Shown: one piece after another, positions 24,267 to 33,374 of the stretch
Position numbering within the stretch: the stretch's first letter is position 1
Layout: every line of letters starts with the position of its first letter
Source: CAZRIZ01 sp050950465
GTDB taxonomy: Bacteria > Patescibacteriota > Saccharimonadia > Saccharimonadales > Saccharimonadaceae
Reading direction: 5' to 3'
DNA length: 64,000 nt
Assembly (NCBI GenBank): GCA_050950465.1
Contig: JBMNHQ010000001.1
Coordinates: forward strand, 124,001-188,000
Translations under genes and position numbers: made by a program
The notes under the pieces: generated by a model
Told to the model about the DNA's origin: nothing
What the model saw: the letters and a program-made list of their open reading frames with translations, nothing else
Database searches by the model: none

Positions 24267-25592
24267 TTACGGTGCTAGTCGGTTAATATCGCGTGGGAAC
24301 AAACAAGCCTCTTTGACATTATTAAGTCCAATCGTCTTCTGTACTAAGCGATCAATACCGAAACCACAACCACCGTGTGGAGGTAAACCAAATTGAAAGG
24401 CTTGCAAATAATATTTAAAGCCAGGTGCGGTTACGTCGATACCCCTATCGGTCATTTGCTTAACCATCTTCTTGTAATCCTCTTCGCGCAGCGGGCAGGT
24501 CGCCAGCTCTTGACCACGATAAAGTAAATCCGCCCAAGCTACAGTTTCACCGTCGTCATTAAACTTGTGATAGAATTTACCAGCCACGGTTGGAAAATCT
24601 TTAACAAATACCAAATCGCTATTTAATTTCTTGCGAGCATACTCACCCATAAAACGCTCTTCGTCTGGAATTAAGTCCTTCTCGTCAGTCGTATCAGTAC
24701 CAGTTGCTTTGGTATACATCTCATGCACTTCGGCCACTGTAAAACGGGGAATCTCTGCAGCCGTAGCTGGAAGCTTAAGCTCTGGCGCATTTAAACTCTT
24801 GAGTTCATCGCCAAATTTTTTGTAAGTTTCATTTAGAGCAAACATGGTCATTTCACCAACCATGTTTAGAACATCATCATGGTTTTTAACAAAGCCCATC
24901 TCGATATCCAGCATAGTAACTTCAGCCAAATGTCGCGAGGTAGCTGATAATTCGGCACGATAAGCGTGGCCAATCTCAAAGACTCGCTCGTACGCCCCCA
25001 CCATAATCTGCTTATAAAACTGCGGACTTTGGGCTAAAGTTGCCTCTTTACCATAATAATCCAATTTAAAAACTTCAGCTCCACCCTCAGTTGCACCAGC
25101 CAAAAGCTTAGGGGTATCCATTTCAATAAATTCATTATCAATCAGAAAACGACGTAAGTTTTGTACTAAATCGGAACGAATCTTAAAGATTTTCTGCTCA
25201 TTCAAGTTGCGAATATTTAACACTCGAAATTCAAACAAGTTGTCTAAATTTTCTGACTTGTGGGGAATCGGTTTATCAACTTCAATCGGTGGCTCATCTG
25301 TTACAGGAACAATCACCTCCACTTCTACATCGTGCAACTCAGCCCCACCAGGCGCACGATCATCGCCCACCACAGTACCAGTCAAGACTAACACGGTGCC
25401 GATTTGCATGCCACGTAGTTTTTCTAACTCATCTTTATTCTCAATCAAGCTCTGCGCAATCCCACTGCGGTCTCTTAAAGTGATAAAGTTTAAACCGCCT
25501 AGTAGGCGCTTCTTGTGCATCCATCCCATGATGGAAACTTTTTTACCAACACGAGAGCCTAGCTCTCGGATTAGAGTTCTTTTTTTATCCAT
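24267..25592 (-). CDS. aspS: Aspartyl-tRNA synthetase, archaeal type
   Basis: 441 residues, far shorter than the usual bacterial AspRS (about 590), because the bacterial insertion domain is absent. The OB-fold anticodon domain at about 15-105 is followed by the class II core, with motif 2 (FEIGHAYRAELSATSRHLAE) and motif 3 (GGCGFGIDRLVQK). These match the archaeal/eukaryotic-like AspRS2 group, often non-discriminating and paired with the GatCAB amidotransferase. A TACAAT box at 25616-25621 and an AGAGG ribosome site precede the ATG. An AsnRS label is possible but less likely from length and motifs. Confidence 0.88.
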   Translation of the reverse strand: MDKKRTLIRELGSRVGKKVSIMGWMHKKRLLGGLNFITLRDRSGIAQSLIENKDELEKLRGMQIGTVLVLTGTVVGDDRAPGGAELHDVEVEVIVPVTDEPPIEVDKPIPHKSENLDNLFEFRVLNIRNLNEQKIFKIRSDLVQNLRRFLIDNEFIEMDTPKLLAGATEGGAEVFKLDYYGKEATLAQSPQFYKQIMVGAYERVFEIGHAYRAELSATSRHLAEVTMLDIEMGFVKNHDDVLNMVGEMTMFALNETYKKFGDELKSLNAPELKLPATAAEIPRFTVAEVHEMYTKATGTDTTDEKDLIPDEERFMGEYARKKLNSDLVFVKDFPTVAGKFYHKFNDDGETVAWADLLYRGQELATCPLREEDYKKMVKQMTDRGIDVTAPGFKYYLQAFQFGLPPHGGCGFGIDRLVQKTIGLNNVKEACLFPRDINRLAP

Positions 25593-25621
25593 ATTGCCTC
25601 TTTTCTACTAGACGTATTGTA

Positions 25622-26545
25622 TCACATCTTATCGCCAATTAAACTGGCAATAATACTGTTAAGACGCACTACACCAACTGGCTTGCCACGCTTTTCCACA
25701 ACCGCTACCAAAGCCTGTTCAGTCAAAAGTTGTTGCAGGGCGCCCATCAAGCTATCACCACAGCGTAGCATCACAACTTCATTATCACATAATTCTTGAG
25801 CAGTCTGACTAGTTTTATTGTCTAACGAAACCAAGTCAGCTAGGTTTAAAATGCCCACCACTTCATCAGCTCGATTTAAAACTGGGAAGTATTCATAACC
25901 CGTGCGATGTAGATCATCCAGCATAAGGGGCCCAATCAGATCATTCGCTGCTAGACTCATAACTTCATCAAATGATGTCATAATCTCATCAACCGTGATG
26001 TCATCAAACTCTAATACCGAACGAATCAACCGCCGCTGACTGTCATCAATCGCAGCTGGCGAATTTTCAACCAGAAATAACAGCTCGTCAAGCGAATCAA
26101 CACGATCTCGACTACCACCATCCAGCTGTTTTAATGAGCTTAAGTTCGTTAAATTAGCCACCCGACGCAAGAATCGCTCAGCCCTTAATAAATGTTTTTC
26201 AATTCTCAGATAAATCGCTTGAGCTAAGCGCTGAATCGGTTTAATCTTAGCCACAATATTAACTAAAATTAAGCTGATTAAAATTACCAACCAAGCTTTA
26301 CCATCGCCCATAGCCTTTTGACTAACAAAGAACAAACTGACATATAAAGTAATTAATCCGATTAATTGCCAACTAAGTAAAGTTGGCTTACTAGTTAAAC
26401 GATCCAAGTCTAACTTGGCACGATTAGATTTAATTTGCTCTTGTTTTTGTTTTAACTGCCAAGCTGAATAGTCGGTTTTCAGCCCACCCCAAGCTGACAA
26501 CACCACAATTACCACCACAAGCAGCACCAAGAGTACGTACCACAT
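25622..26545 (-). CDS. Membrane protein with CBS-domain pair (CorC/CNNM-like)
   Basis: 307 residues. Transmembrane segments at about 3-20 and 55-100 are followed by a CBS pair from about residue 180 (SVLEFDDITVDEIMT, the usual entry to CorC/HlyC CBS modules) to 305. The helical LRSVLEFDD motif fits the CNNM/CorC group, but the N-terminal membrane part is shorter than a DUF21 domain and the C-terminal CorC_HlyC domain is missing. A role in ion transport or nucleotide sensing is inferred only. Confidence 0.75.
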   Translation of the reverse strand: MWYVLLVLLVVVIVVLSAWGGLKTDYSAWQLKQKQEQIKSNRAKLDLDRLTSKPTLLSWQLIGLITLYVSLFFVSQKAMGDGKAWLVILISLILVNIVAKIKPIQRLAQAIYLRIEKHLLRAERFLRRVANLTNLSSLKQLDGGSRDRVDSLDELLFLVENSPAAIDDSQRRLIRSVLEFDDITVDEIMTSFDEVMSLAANDLIGPLMLDDLHRTGYEYFPVLNRADEVVGILNLADLVSLDNKTSQTAQELCDNEVVMLRCGDSLMGALQQLLTEQALVAVVEKRGKPVGVVRLNSIIASLIGDKM

Positions 26546-26565
26546 ATCATTAGTTTAACATGAGC

Positions 26566-26594
26566 TTGAAGGTAGAACAATTTCTTAGTACAAT
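26566..26594 (+). promoter_or_regulatory. Promoter of the DsbA-like gene
   Basis: TTGAAG, 17-nt spacer, TACAAT; the ATG at 26620 has a GAGGAG ribosome site. Confidence 0.65.
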
Positions 26595-26619
26595 AAACAA
26601 GAGTTGAAAAGAGGAGTTT

Positions 26620-27294
26620 TTGATGAAAAGATGGATTGTATTTGCGATATTTATGATTGGCGGAATTGGCTTACTTTTCTTAACCCAAGATCGTAGTGCT
26701 ACTAAAATTGACCTATCGCAAGTTAACAAAGACGCTATCACGACACCAAGTGAGCAGAATGGGCAGGTTGGTGATCATATTGTCGGTGACACTAACGCCA
26801 AGGTTGTCTTAGTGGTATATGGTGACTATCAATGCTCAGCTTGCTCGGGCCATAATCAAAAGTTAATTGATCTAGCCGAATCATACGAGAGTGGGTTTGC
26901 TATGACCTATCGTCACTTCCCCATACCCGGACATTCAAACGCTCGTGCAGCAGCTGCTGCTGCTGAAGCCGCTGGTAAACAGGGCAAATTTTGGGAGATG
27001 CACAATAAGCTATTTCAAAACTATCTTTATTGGGGGACCGATGTTAACCAGCGTGATTTGATTTTCCAAGATTACGCCGAGCAATTAGAACTAGATATCA
27101 ATCAATTTAAGCAGGATGTTGCCTCACAAGAAGTTAAACAAAAGATTGATTTTGATACCGCCCTAGGCCAAGCTCACGAATTGGTTGAGACACCGACCTT
27201 GGTATTAAATGGCGAGAAGCTAGACGTTGAAACTTGGTCAGACGACCAAAAGCTCAAAGACGCCATTAAAAAGCATCTTGATAAAGACGAATAA
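26620..27294 (+). CDS. DsbA-family thiol oxidoreductase
   Basis: 224 residues. An N-terminal membrane anchor or signal (about 4-22) is followed by a thioredoxin-4/DsbA-like domain. The active-site motif CSAC lies in YGDYQCSACSGHN near residue 73; the cis-Pro is in VETPTLVLNG. It probably forms disulfides in exported proteins. This fits the cysteine-paired RCC1 proteins and pilin encoded nearby. It stands alone between its own promoter and a strong terminator. Confidence 0.9.
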   Translation: MMKRWIVFAIFMIGGIGLLFLTQDRSATKIDLSQVNKDAITTPSEQNGQVGDHIVGDTNAKVVLVVYGDYQCSACSGHNQKLIDLAESYESGFAMTYRHFPIPGHSNARAAAAAAEAAGKQGKFWEMHNKLFQNYLYWGTDVNQRDLIFQDYAEQLELDINQFKQDVASQEVKQKIDFDTALGQAHELVETPTLVLNGEKLDVETWSDDQKLKDAIKKHLDKDE

Positions 27295-27306
27295 GGTCCT
27301 AAAAAT

Positions 27307-27338
27307 AAAAATAGTCCCGGTGCCTTGGGACTATTTTT
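27307..27338 (+). terminator. Bidirectional terminator
   Basis: A 12-bp perfect stem AAAAATAGTCCC / GGGACTATTTTT, with A-runs before and T-runs after it. Confidence 0.85.
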
Positions 27339-27375
27339 ATTTTATTTTATTTTCTAATTAAAGTTTCTGTTAGTT

Positions 27376-27468
27376 TTAAACTAGCAGAAATTGTTGCCAT
27401 TCGGCAGGCACCACATCTACTGCGATCTTTTTGCGCCGAGACGGTGCAAATTCGATTGCTATTGACAT
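27376..27468 (-). CDS. Possible 30-residue mini-protein
   Basis: An ATG with GGAG 8 nt upstream opens a 30-codon frame beginning MSIAIEFAPSRRKK and ending WQQFLLV. It lies downstream of arcC on the same strand. Support is only the ribosome site and a non-random amphipathic composition; it may be chance. Confidence 0.3.
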   Translation of the reverse strand: MSIAIEFAPSRRKKIAVDVVPAEWQQFLLV

Positions 27469-27621
27469 GGATTTACTCCGTTAATATTCATGCTCTTTTA
27501 GTTTCGACCATAGTCACTTTCAAAAGCATGCTCTGTAGTCTACCAAAGATAACTTTTTGAATCAAGCGTTAGCGGCTTAACAGTGGAGAACTTGTTTGAA
27601 CCTGTGTATAAACTGTGAAAA

Positions 27622-28575
27622 TCAACCTAAAATAGTCGTACCGGCCTGACCTTGCAGAGCCAAATTAGCCATTTCTGGTGTTGTAATAATTACACTACCG
27701 CTAGGGTTAAATTCGAGAAATTGAATTGAAGCTTCGATTTTAGGTAGCATACTACCAGCTGCAAACTGATTGTCAGCTACATGTTGCTTTAACTCAGCTA
27801 CCGAAATTCTGTCTAGAGACTGCTCATTCTCTTGTCTAAAGTTGATTTTAACTGCCTCAATTGCTGTCAGAATCAATAAAGTATCAGCGCCAATTAGCTC
27901 TGCTAGTTTCTCAGCAGCAAAATCTTTATCAATCACTGCCTCTAATCCAATTAATTGACCGTCAGGCAGACGTCGCACTGGTATACCACCACCACCAGTT
28001 GAGATCACAATACTACCTTGATCAAGAGCTGACTTCACTAAACTAGCTTCGACAATATCGATTGGCCTAGGCGATGGTACTACTCGGCGCCAACCTCGAC
28101 CGGCATCTTCTTTAACTACAAAACCTCGCTCCTCGGCGACGGTTTTTGCTTCTTCTTCAGAAGTAAAGAAAGCGCCAATTGGTTTGGTTGGATTATCAAA
28201 CGCTGGATCATTTTTATCTACCACCACTTGTGTTACAACTGATGCAATAGACCGCATTGGTAGACCAGCTCGGGCTACACTATTATGCAAGGCATTTTGC
28301 AGCCAATAGCCAATTTGCCCTTGGCTCATTGCTCCACAGACATCAATTGGCATCGTCGGCTCTTTGGCCGTATTAACCGACTCTTCTTTAACAATAATAT
28401 TACCAACTTGTGGCCCATTACCATGCACAATTGCCAAATCATGCCCCGCTTCAATAATCGGCATCAACTGCTTAGCAGTTTCAGTTGCTACAGCTAGCTG
28501 ATCCCTGGCTTGTGCACGACCATCCTTCGACAAGGCGTTGCCACCCAATGCTACTACAATTCTTTTCTTTTCCAT
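27622..28575 (-). CDS. arcC: Carbamate kinase ArcC
   Basis: 317 residues of the amino-acid kinase fold. It begins IVVALGGNALSKDG and contains VHGNGPQVGN and STGGGGIPV, as in carbamate kinases. It makes ATP from carbamoyl phosphate and ADP, the energy-yielding last step of the arginine deiminase route. It lies downstream of the arcA operon but has its own TACAAT box 6 nt before the ATG. Confidence 0.97.
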   Translation of the reverse strand: MEKKRIVVALGGNALSKDGRAQARDQLAVATETAKQLMPIIEAGHDLAIVHGNGPQVGNIIVKEESVNTAKEPTMPIDVCGAMSQGQIGYWLQNALHNSVARAGLPMRSIASVVTQVVVDKNDPAFDNPTKPIGAFFTSEEEAKTVAEERGFVVKEDAGRGWRRVVPSPRPIDIVEASLVKSALDQGSIVISTGGGGIPVRRLPDGQLIGLEAVIDKDFAAEKLAELIGADTLLILTAIEAVKINFRQENEQSLDRISVAELKQHVADNQFAAGSMLPKIEASIQFLEFNPSGSVIITTPEMANLALQGQAGTTILG

Positions 28576-28581
28576 AGTTTA

Positions 28582-28587
28582 ATTGTA
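28582..28587 (-). promoter_or_regulatory. -10 box of leaderless arcC
   Basis: TACAAT on the minus strand, 6 nt before the ATG at 28575. Confidence 0.65.
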
Positions 28588-28604
28588 GCATAAGCGAAAT
28601 AGAA

Positions 28605-29699
28605 CTATTCTCTCTTAAATTTCTTAGTAACTGATGTTGAACTAGACAGAAACATCATTGAACCATACTGCATATTAAAGCGCAACACATCGCCCACTGC
28701 CAATTCTTCAGTTACGTCAGTTATATCAACAATCAAATGATCACTTGAACCACCAATAACTTCCAACCCATCAATCGTCGGCAAAAGATTGGGTAAAAAA
28801 TCACCATAGTCTTTTCTACCCACTGCCAATAAGGCTCTTTTTCTGTCACCATGATCCTCATAGGTTGGACTCTTACCAAAGGAGTCCATAAAAATTTCAC
28901 CAATTGGATAAGATGGTTTGGTTTTTATCTCAATAATTTCTGCCAATAAGACAAAATTTTCAGCTGTTAGTTCAGGAGTTGGGTAGCCGCGATGCAATTT
29001 CATATCACGTGCTAATATAATTCCCTCACCAATTCTCAAGTGGTTAATGCCACTTGGCACTTGATGGTCAAATAATAAAGGTAAAGTTGTAGTCGATCCA
29101 CCTGAAACAATCTCCAAAGTTCGACCTATTCCAGCCCCAATCGCCTTAGCAGTGTCAACCAATTCACTTAAGTTTGTAACGGTTGGCCTGATAGAGCCAT
29201 AGCAACCTAAATTAACACCGACACCTGCTAATTCCAAATTTTTAAGCTCTCGTTCAACTAACAGGGCTGCTTCAACAGTTTGATCCCTACCCCAAAAACC
29301 CTCCCGCAGGTCACCTAAATCTTGCATAAGCACCACTCCGTGCCTAATATTAGCTTTGCCAGCCGCTTCATCTAGCCAACGCAGAGTTTGAATCTCAGAA
29401 TTGAGGCTATAGTCAGCATAATGCACCACGTCTTCAATTTCGCTTTTGGCAGGAATACGTAGCAACATGGTTGAAACATCGGGATGGCTTTTTTTGAATT
29501 GAACCAGTTTCTCAATTCTTGAATCAGCAATTTGATCAATTCCACCAGCCAATAAACTTTCTGCCACTTCTGGCATAGAGTCAGCACCCTTTACGACACC
29601 TGCTATTCGAATTCCGACATCACTCGCTAGTTTTACCAAATGCCTAGCATTACTAGTGATTCCTGTTAAATTTATCTCTAATATTGGATACCTTTGCAT
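28605..29699 (-). CDS. Ornithine racemase-like PLP enzyme (alanine racemase family 3)
   Basis: 364 residues from ATG 29699, which has AAGGA 7 nt upstream; a TTG at 29717 would add six residues. It is an alanine-racemase-type barrel: PILEINLTGITSNARHLV opens it, the PLP lysine is in VVKGADS near residue 36, and SGGSTTTLP is the phosphate-binding part. This layout matches the Orr/YhfX group rather than Alr. Its place in an operon whose product is L-ornithine supports interconversion of L- and D-ornithine. Substrate is inferred, not shown. Confidence 0.78.
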   Translation of the reverse strand: MQRYPILEINLTGITSNARHLVKLASDVGIRIAGVVKGADSMPEVAESLLAGGIDQIADSRIEKLVQFKKSHPDVSTMLLRIPAKSEIEDVVHYADYSLNSEIQTLRWLDEAAGKANIRHGVVLMQDLGDLREGFWGRDQTVEAALLVERELKNLELAGVGVNLGCYGSIRPTVTNLSELVDTAKAIGAGIGRTLEIVSGGSTTTLPLLFDHQVPSGINHLRIGEGIILARDMKLHRGYPTPELTAENFVLLAEIIEIKTKPSYPIGEIFMDSFGKSPTYEDHGDRKRALLAVGRKDYGDFLPNLLPTIDGLEVIGGSSDHLIVDITDVTEELAVGDVLRFNMQYGSMMFLSSSTSVTKKFKRE

Positions 29700-29715
29700 T
29701 ATTTCATCCTTACCC

Positions 29716-29746
29716 AACGAGGTGCCCGTAAATCGGACACCTCGTT
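29716..29746 (-). terminator. Hairpin between DDAH-like and racemase genes
   Basis: A 13-bp stem with one wobble (AACGAGGTGCCCG / CGGACACCTCGTT), loop of 5. There is no T-run on the minus strand, so partial attenuation or RNA stabilisation is more likely than full termination. Confidence 0.45.
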
Positions 29747-29772
29747 CTTTATTAAACTTCTGGCAGCTTTTA

Positions 29773-30558
29773 TTAGAAGCGAAGTGACAAGCAGGACAGG
29801 CCGCCGTCGACTTTCATGTATTCAGAAGTATCACATTCAATTACCCTATAGCGGCCCAGAGCTTCAAGCGCTGCTTTAGTCTTTGGGAAACCTGCTGGTG
29901 TAATAATAGTGTCATTAATCCAAATTGAGTTAGCCGCATAGGCTTCGTCACTCGGAACAATGACCTTTTTCTCGAAGCGTTCGAAGACTGGATTGGTCGA
30001 GAAGGTATCTAGCACCAACACAATGCCGTTCTCTAGATAAGACATACCTGTCTTAAAGTGCAGCATGCCTTCCATTTCAACCATTTCTCCCGTATGACCA
30101 TATTTTTCCAACAAGGCAATCATCTGACGAGCACCCTCTTCGTTGGTACGATCCGACAGGCCAATCAAGAAATGATCACCAACCATGGCGATATCACCTG
30201 GCTCGATTGTACCAGGAGCTTCAATCTGTTCGATATTGTCATAAAACTTCGATAGGGCTTCACGCAAATCAGGCAGTTTAACTTCTTCCTGTCTAGTTGG
30301 TGCACCTGGACGCGAAATAATTGCTACATTTGGTGTACAAAGCGCATTATCTTCGACAAAACATGAATCTGGAAATTCTTCACTTGCTTCCAAGACCGTC
30401 ACGTCAACACCACATTTTTTTAGAGTCTCAATATAGTTGTCATGCTGTACAATGGCGTTTTCATAAACTGGTTTACCCAGTTCAGGCGCTGAAGTAATCC
30501 CCTCTGATAGACTTCGTCCTGGACGACGCACAATTGTATGCTTAAATTCTCTCTTCAC
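29773..30558 (-). CDS. DDAH-like amidinohydrolase
   Basis: 261 residues of the guanidine-modifying superfamily. Conserved features of dimethylarginine dimethylaminohydrolases are visible: FPDSCFVEDNA near residue 62, the catalytic His in MLHFKTGMSYLENG, and the catalytic Cys in GGLSCLSLRF at the C terminus. DDAH turns methylated arginines into citrulline, which OTC could use. It lies inside the ADI operon, between the transporter and the racemase. An arginine deiminase or citrulline-forming activity on another guanidine substrate is the alternative. Confidence 0.85.
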   Translation of the reverse strand: MKREFKHTIVRRPGRSLSEGITSAPELGKPVYENAIVQHDNYIETLKKCGVDVTVLEASEEFPDSCFVEDNALCTPNVAIISRPGAPTRQEEVKLPDLREALSKFYDNIEQIEAPGTIEPGDIAMVGDHFLIGLSDRTNEEGARQMIALLEKYGHTGEMVEMEGMLHFKTGMSYLENGIVLVLDTFSTNPVFERFEKKVIVPSDEAYAANSIWINDTIITPAGFPKTKAALEALGRYRVIECDTSEYMKVDGGLSCLSLRF

Positions 30559-30575
30559 TTTATTCTCCTCTTTAA

Positions 30576-30609
30576 ATCAACCCGCTGAGCTGATACTTAG
30601 CGGGTTGAT
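30576..30609 (-). terminator. Hairpin between transporter and DDAH-like genes
   Basis: An 11-bp perfect stem ATCAACCCGCT / AGCGGGTTGAT with a 12-nt loop in the 62-nt gap, without a clear T-run; possible attenuator inside the operon. Confidence 0.5.
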
Positions 30610-30620
30610 CTTGTTTATAC

Positions 30621-32351
30621 TTATATTCCAAAACCGGTTACTGATGCAATCGTAATGAGCACGATATAAGCCACACTCAATGTAATTGCTAACCACTTAA
30701 CTCGTTTTAGATATTTGTTGTACGAAACACCACAGGAGACTAGACCACCCATCAGCGAACCGACAGTTGGAGCTAGCATCTGGATGATACCACTACCAGC
30801 CACGAAGGACGCCACAGCAATTGGTGCGCCAACCGATAAGATATCAGCTAGTGGCCCAAAGATCGGCATCGAAATCGAGGCTAAGCCTGAGGTCGATGGG
30901 ATCAAGAAGGCCATTGGTAGGTAAATCAAGTAAAGCACCCCACCGAATAGACCCTTAACTACACCAGTCGGTATACTCGACAAGGCAGTTTCTAGAGCGT
31001 GCAGAATTGTGTGGGTAATATTACCATCGTTCATTACCACGGTAATACCACGTGCTACACCAATGATTAGACAGACGCCCATAACGTCCTTAGCACCATC
31101 GATAAAGATGTCGACAAATTCTTGATCGCCAATCTTATACATGAATCCGATTGCTAAGGCAGCCACCAAGTAGAGCACACTTAGTTCGTCGAAATACCAC
31201 CAACCAAACGGTGTTATATTACCAAACAAACGACCGATAATTGGCAGGTTGTAGAACCACTCTTGCATGTTGACAAAGAGATTGATATTGAGCGTATCCC
31301 AAGGAATAAAGGCAAAGATTGTAATCACAATCAAGGCCATCATCATGATGATCAACGTAGCTTTACGCTTAGCGTCAAACACGTCCGATGTTTGCTTCTC
31401 TTGAGCAAACTTGAGCTTATGATCATTGACACTGTCCTCGGCATGTTTACCAGCTCGCACTCCTTCGGCATAGCGCACGACAAAGATAGAGCCAATTATG
31501 ATACCAGTTAGTAGCATAACGGCGCGAAGCACCATACCTTGACCAACTTCTGTACCACCCAAGTCTGAGGCAATAATCGCCGAGAATGGGTTAACAGTCG
31601 AAGCGGCAATACCAACTGTAGTACCAATTATCACAGTCATTAGGGCTGTCATAGCGTTATAACCAGCCGCCATCATTAGTGGCACCATAAAGGTGTAGTA
31701 GACTACTGTTTCTTCCTGAGAACCGTAGGCACTACCACAAACTGCAAACAAAGCAATAAGAGTTGGAATTAACCACTTCTCTTTACCCTTCATCTTGCGC
31801 ATTAGAACCTTAAAACCAGCTTGGATAGCACCAACCTTAGCTTCAAGAGCTAATAGGCCACCTACAAAGAAGACACAGACGATAATATCGACTACTTCTT
31901 TTGTTCCTTTAACTGGGGCTAATAACACTTCCCAAAGACCTTGAGGGTTGCGAATTGCCTCAGCCTCAGCCACGGCTTCTAAAGCAGCTTGATACTCTTC
32001 GTTCTCTAGTGCTTCCTCTGACTCTTCGTCAGTAATACCTTGTTCTAATTTAACGCGCTCCAGTTCAGCCTCTGCTTCAGCTATACGTTCGGTGGAGGTT
32101 CGATACGAAGTTTGGACATTGCCCTCTTCGTCCAAGATATCTTCGCCGTTTTCATCCTTGAGGTTTTTCTCAACAACCTCTTTTTCACCGGCCGCAGTAC
32201 TAATCGTTTTTGTATCATAGCGCCCAGCTGGAACAAACCAAGTTAGCGCCGCCATCACGATGGTCAAAAGCATCATGATAGTAAACGATGAAAGCATTCG
32301 CCTCTTCTTAGGAGTCGCTTCTTTTTTCGGAACTGCTTTTTCCTTTTCCAT
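30621..32351 (-). CDS. arcD: YfcC/ArcD-like arginine:ornithine transporter
   Basis: 576 residues, about 12-13 hydrophobic segments. The N-terminal WFVPAGRYDT motif and the later PSTSGLASISMPIFGPLAD stretch identify the YfcC (DcuC-related) carrier family used as ArcD in several ADI operons. A charged external insert of about 75 residues, rich in Glu, lies between the first and second helices. Position between arcB and the other arginine genes supports arginine/ornithine exchange; the symbol is by context. Confidence 0.85.
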   Translation of the reverse strand: MEKEKAVPKKEATPKKRRMLSSFTIMMLLTIVMAALTWFVPAGRYDTKTISTAAGEKEVVEKNLKDENGEDILDEEGNVQTSYRTSTERIAEAEAELERVKLEQGITDEESEEALENEEYQAALEAVAEAEAIRNPQGLWEVLLAPVKGTKEVVDIIVCVFFVGGLLALEAKVGAIQAGFKVLMRKMKGKEKWLIPTLIALFAVCGSAYGSQEETVVYYTFMVPLMMAAGYNAMTALMTVIIGTTVGIAASTVNPFSAIIASDLGGTEVGQGMVLRAVMLLTGIIIGSIFVVRYAEGVRAGKHAEDSVNDHKLKFAQEKQTSDVFDAKRKATLIIMMMALIVITIFAFIPWDTLNINLFVNMQEWFYNLPIIGRLFGNITPFGWWYFDELSVLYLVAALAIGFMYKIGDQEFVDIFIDGAKDVMGVCLIIGVARGITVVMNDGNITHTILHALETALSSIPTGVVKGLFGGVLYLIYLPMAFLIPSTSGLASISMPIFGPLADILSVGAPIAVASFVAGSGIIQMLAPTVGSLMGGLVSCGVSYNKYLKRVKWLAITLSVAYIVLITIASVTGFGI

Positions 32352-32381
32352 AAACCTTTCCTTTTACTTAATACTATGCGT

Positions 32382-33374
32382 TTATAAAGTCATCGCCATG
32401 ACTGCTTCAATCGTGTAAAGCCGATTTTCTGCTTCGTCGAAGACAATACTGGCACCGCTTTCGAAGACTTCGTTTGTCACTTCCATCTCCTTGATACCGT
32501 ATTGCTCAAAGACGGTCTTACCAAAAGTCGTGTTTGTATCATGGAAAGATGGCAGGCAGTGCAAGAACTTCACTTCTTTGTTGCCCGTCGACTCCATCAA
32601 TTCACGATTAACCTGATAGGCTTTTAGTAACTTAACTCGTTCGGCGATCAAATCCTCTTCACCCATCGACACCCAAACATCGGTGTAGATGAAATCGACC
32701 TGCGCAACCGCCTCACGCGGGTCTTCTGTTACAGTAACCATGGCTCCGGTGCCATATTTTTTAGCTAAACTATTTGCCTCTTTTACCCACTCCTCATCAG
32801 GCCAAAGTGATTTAGGCGCACCAATACGAAAATCTAATCCCATAAGAGCTGCGCCCTGCATTAAACTGTGAGCCATGTTATTGCGGCCATCGCCAACATA
32901 CGCCAAGCGTGCGCCCTTCAGATGCCCCAAATGTTCTTCAATCGTCATAAAATCACCCAAAATTTGCGTTGGATGATGATCGTCAGTTAGACCATTCCAA
33001 ACCGGAACACCTGAATATTTTGCCAAATCCTCAACTGTTTTGTGCTTATAGCCCCGGAATTGAATACCATCAAACATCCGACCAAGCACCATCGCCGTAT
33101 CTTTAACACTTTCCTTCACACCCAGTTGAATTTCATCTTTTCCTAAGAACTCAGCGTGTATACCTAAATCGTCAGCTGCAACTGTAAAAGCACAACGCGT
33201 TCTTGTAGAAGTTTTCTCAAATAGCAATGCGATGCTTTTCCCTTTATGCATTTCATTAGTCATACCAGCATATTTATTACGCTTAAAATGCGTTGCTAAA
33301 TCTAGTAAAGCCCGAAATTCTGTTGGGGTTAAGTCAGCAACGGTCAAAAACGACCGACCTTTTAAATTAATCAT
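32382..33374 (-). CDS. arcB: Ornithine carbamoyltransferase ArcB
   Basis: 330 residues with the carbamoyl-phosphate motif STRTRCAF near residue 56, HPTQ near 136 and the ornithine loop HCLPSFHD near 270. In this context it runs in the catabolic direction, citrulline plus phosphate to ornithine plus carbamoyl phosphate. The ATG overlaps the arcA stop (TAATG). Confidence 0.97.
   Translation of the reverse strand: MINLKGRSFLTVADLTPTEFRALLDLATHFKRNKYAGMTNEMHKGKSIALLFEKTSTRTRCAFTVAADDLGIHAEFLGKDEIQLGVKESVKDTAMVLGRMFDGIQFRGYKHKTVEDLAKYSGVPVWNGLTDDHHPTQILGDFMTIEEHLGHLKGARLAYVGDGRNNMAHSLMQGAALMGLDFRIGAPKSLWPDEEWVKEANSLAKKYGTGAMVTVTEDPREAVAQVDFIYTDVWVSMGEEDLIAERVKLLKAYQVNRELMESTGNKEVKFLHCLPSFHDTNTTFGKTVFEQYGIKEMEVTNEVFESGASIVFDEAENRLYTIEAVMAMTL

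Larger units (their letters stand above)
27295..27621. other. Intergenic region with terminator and possible mini-ORF
   Basis: 327 bases without an established gene. It holds the terminator at 27307-27338 and a 30-codon ORF on the minus strand; nothing else recognised. Confidence 0.5.
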
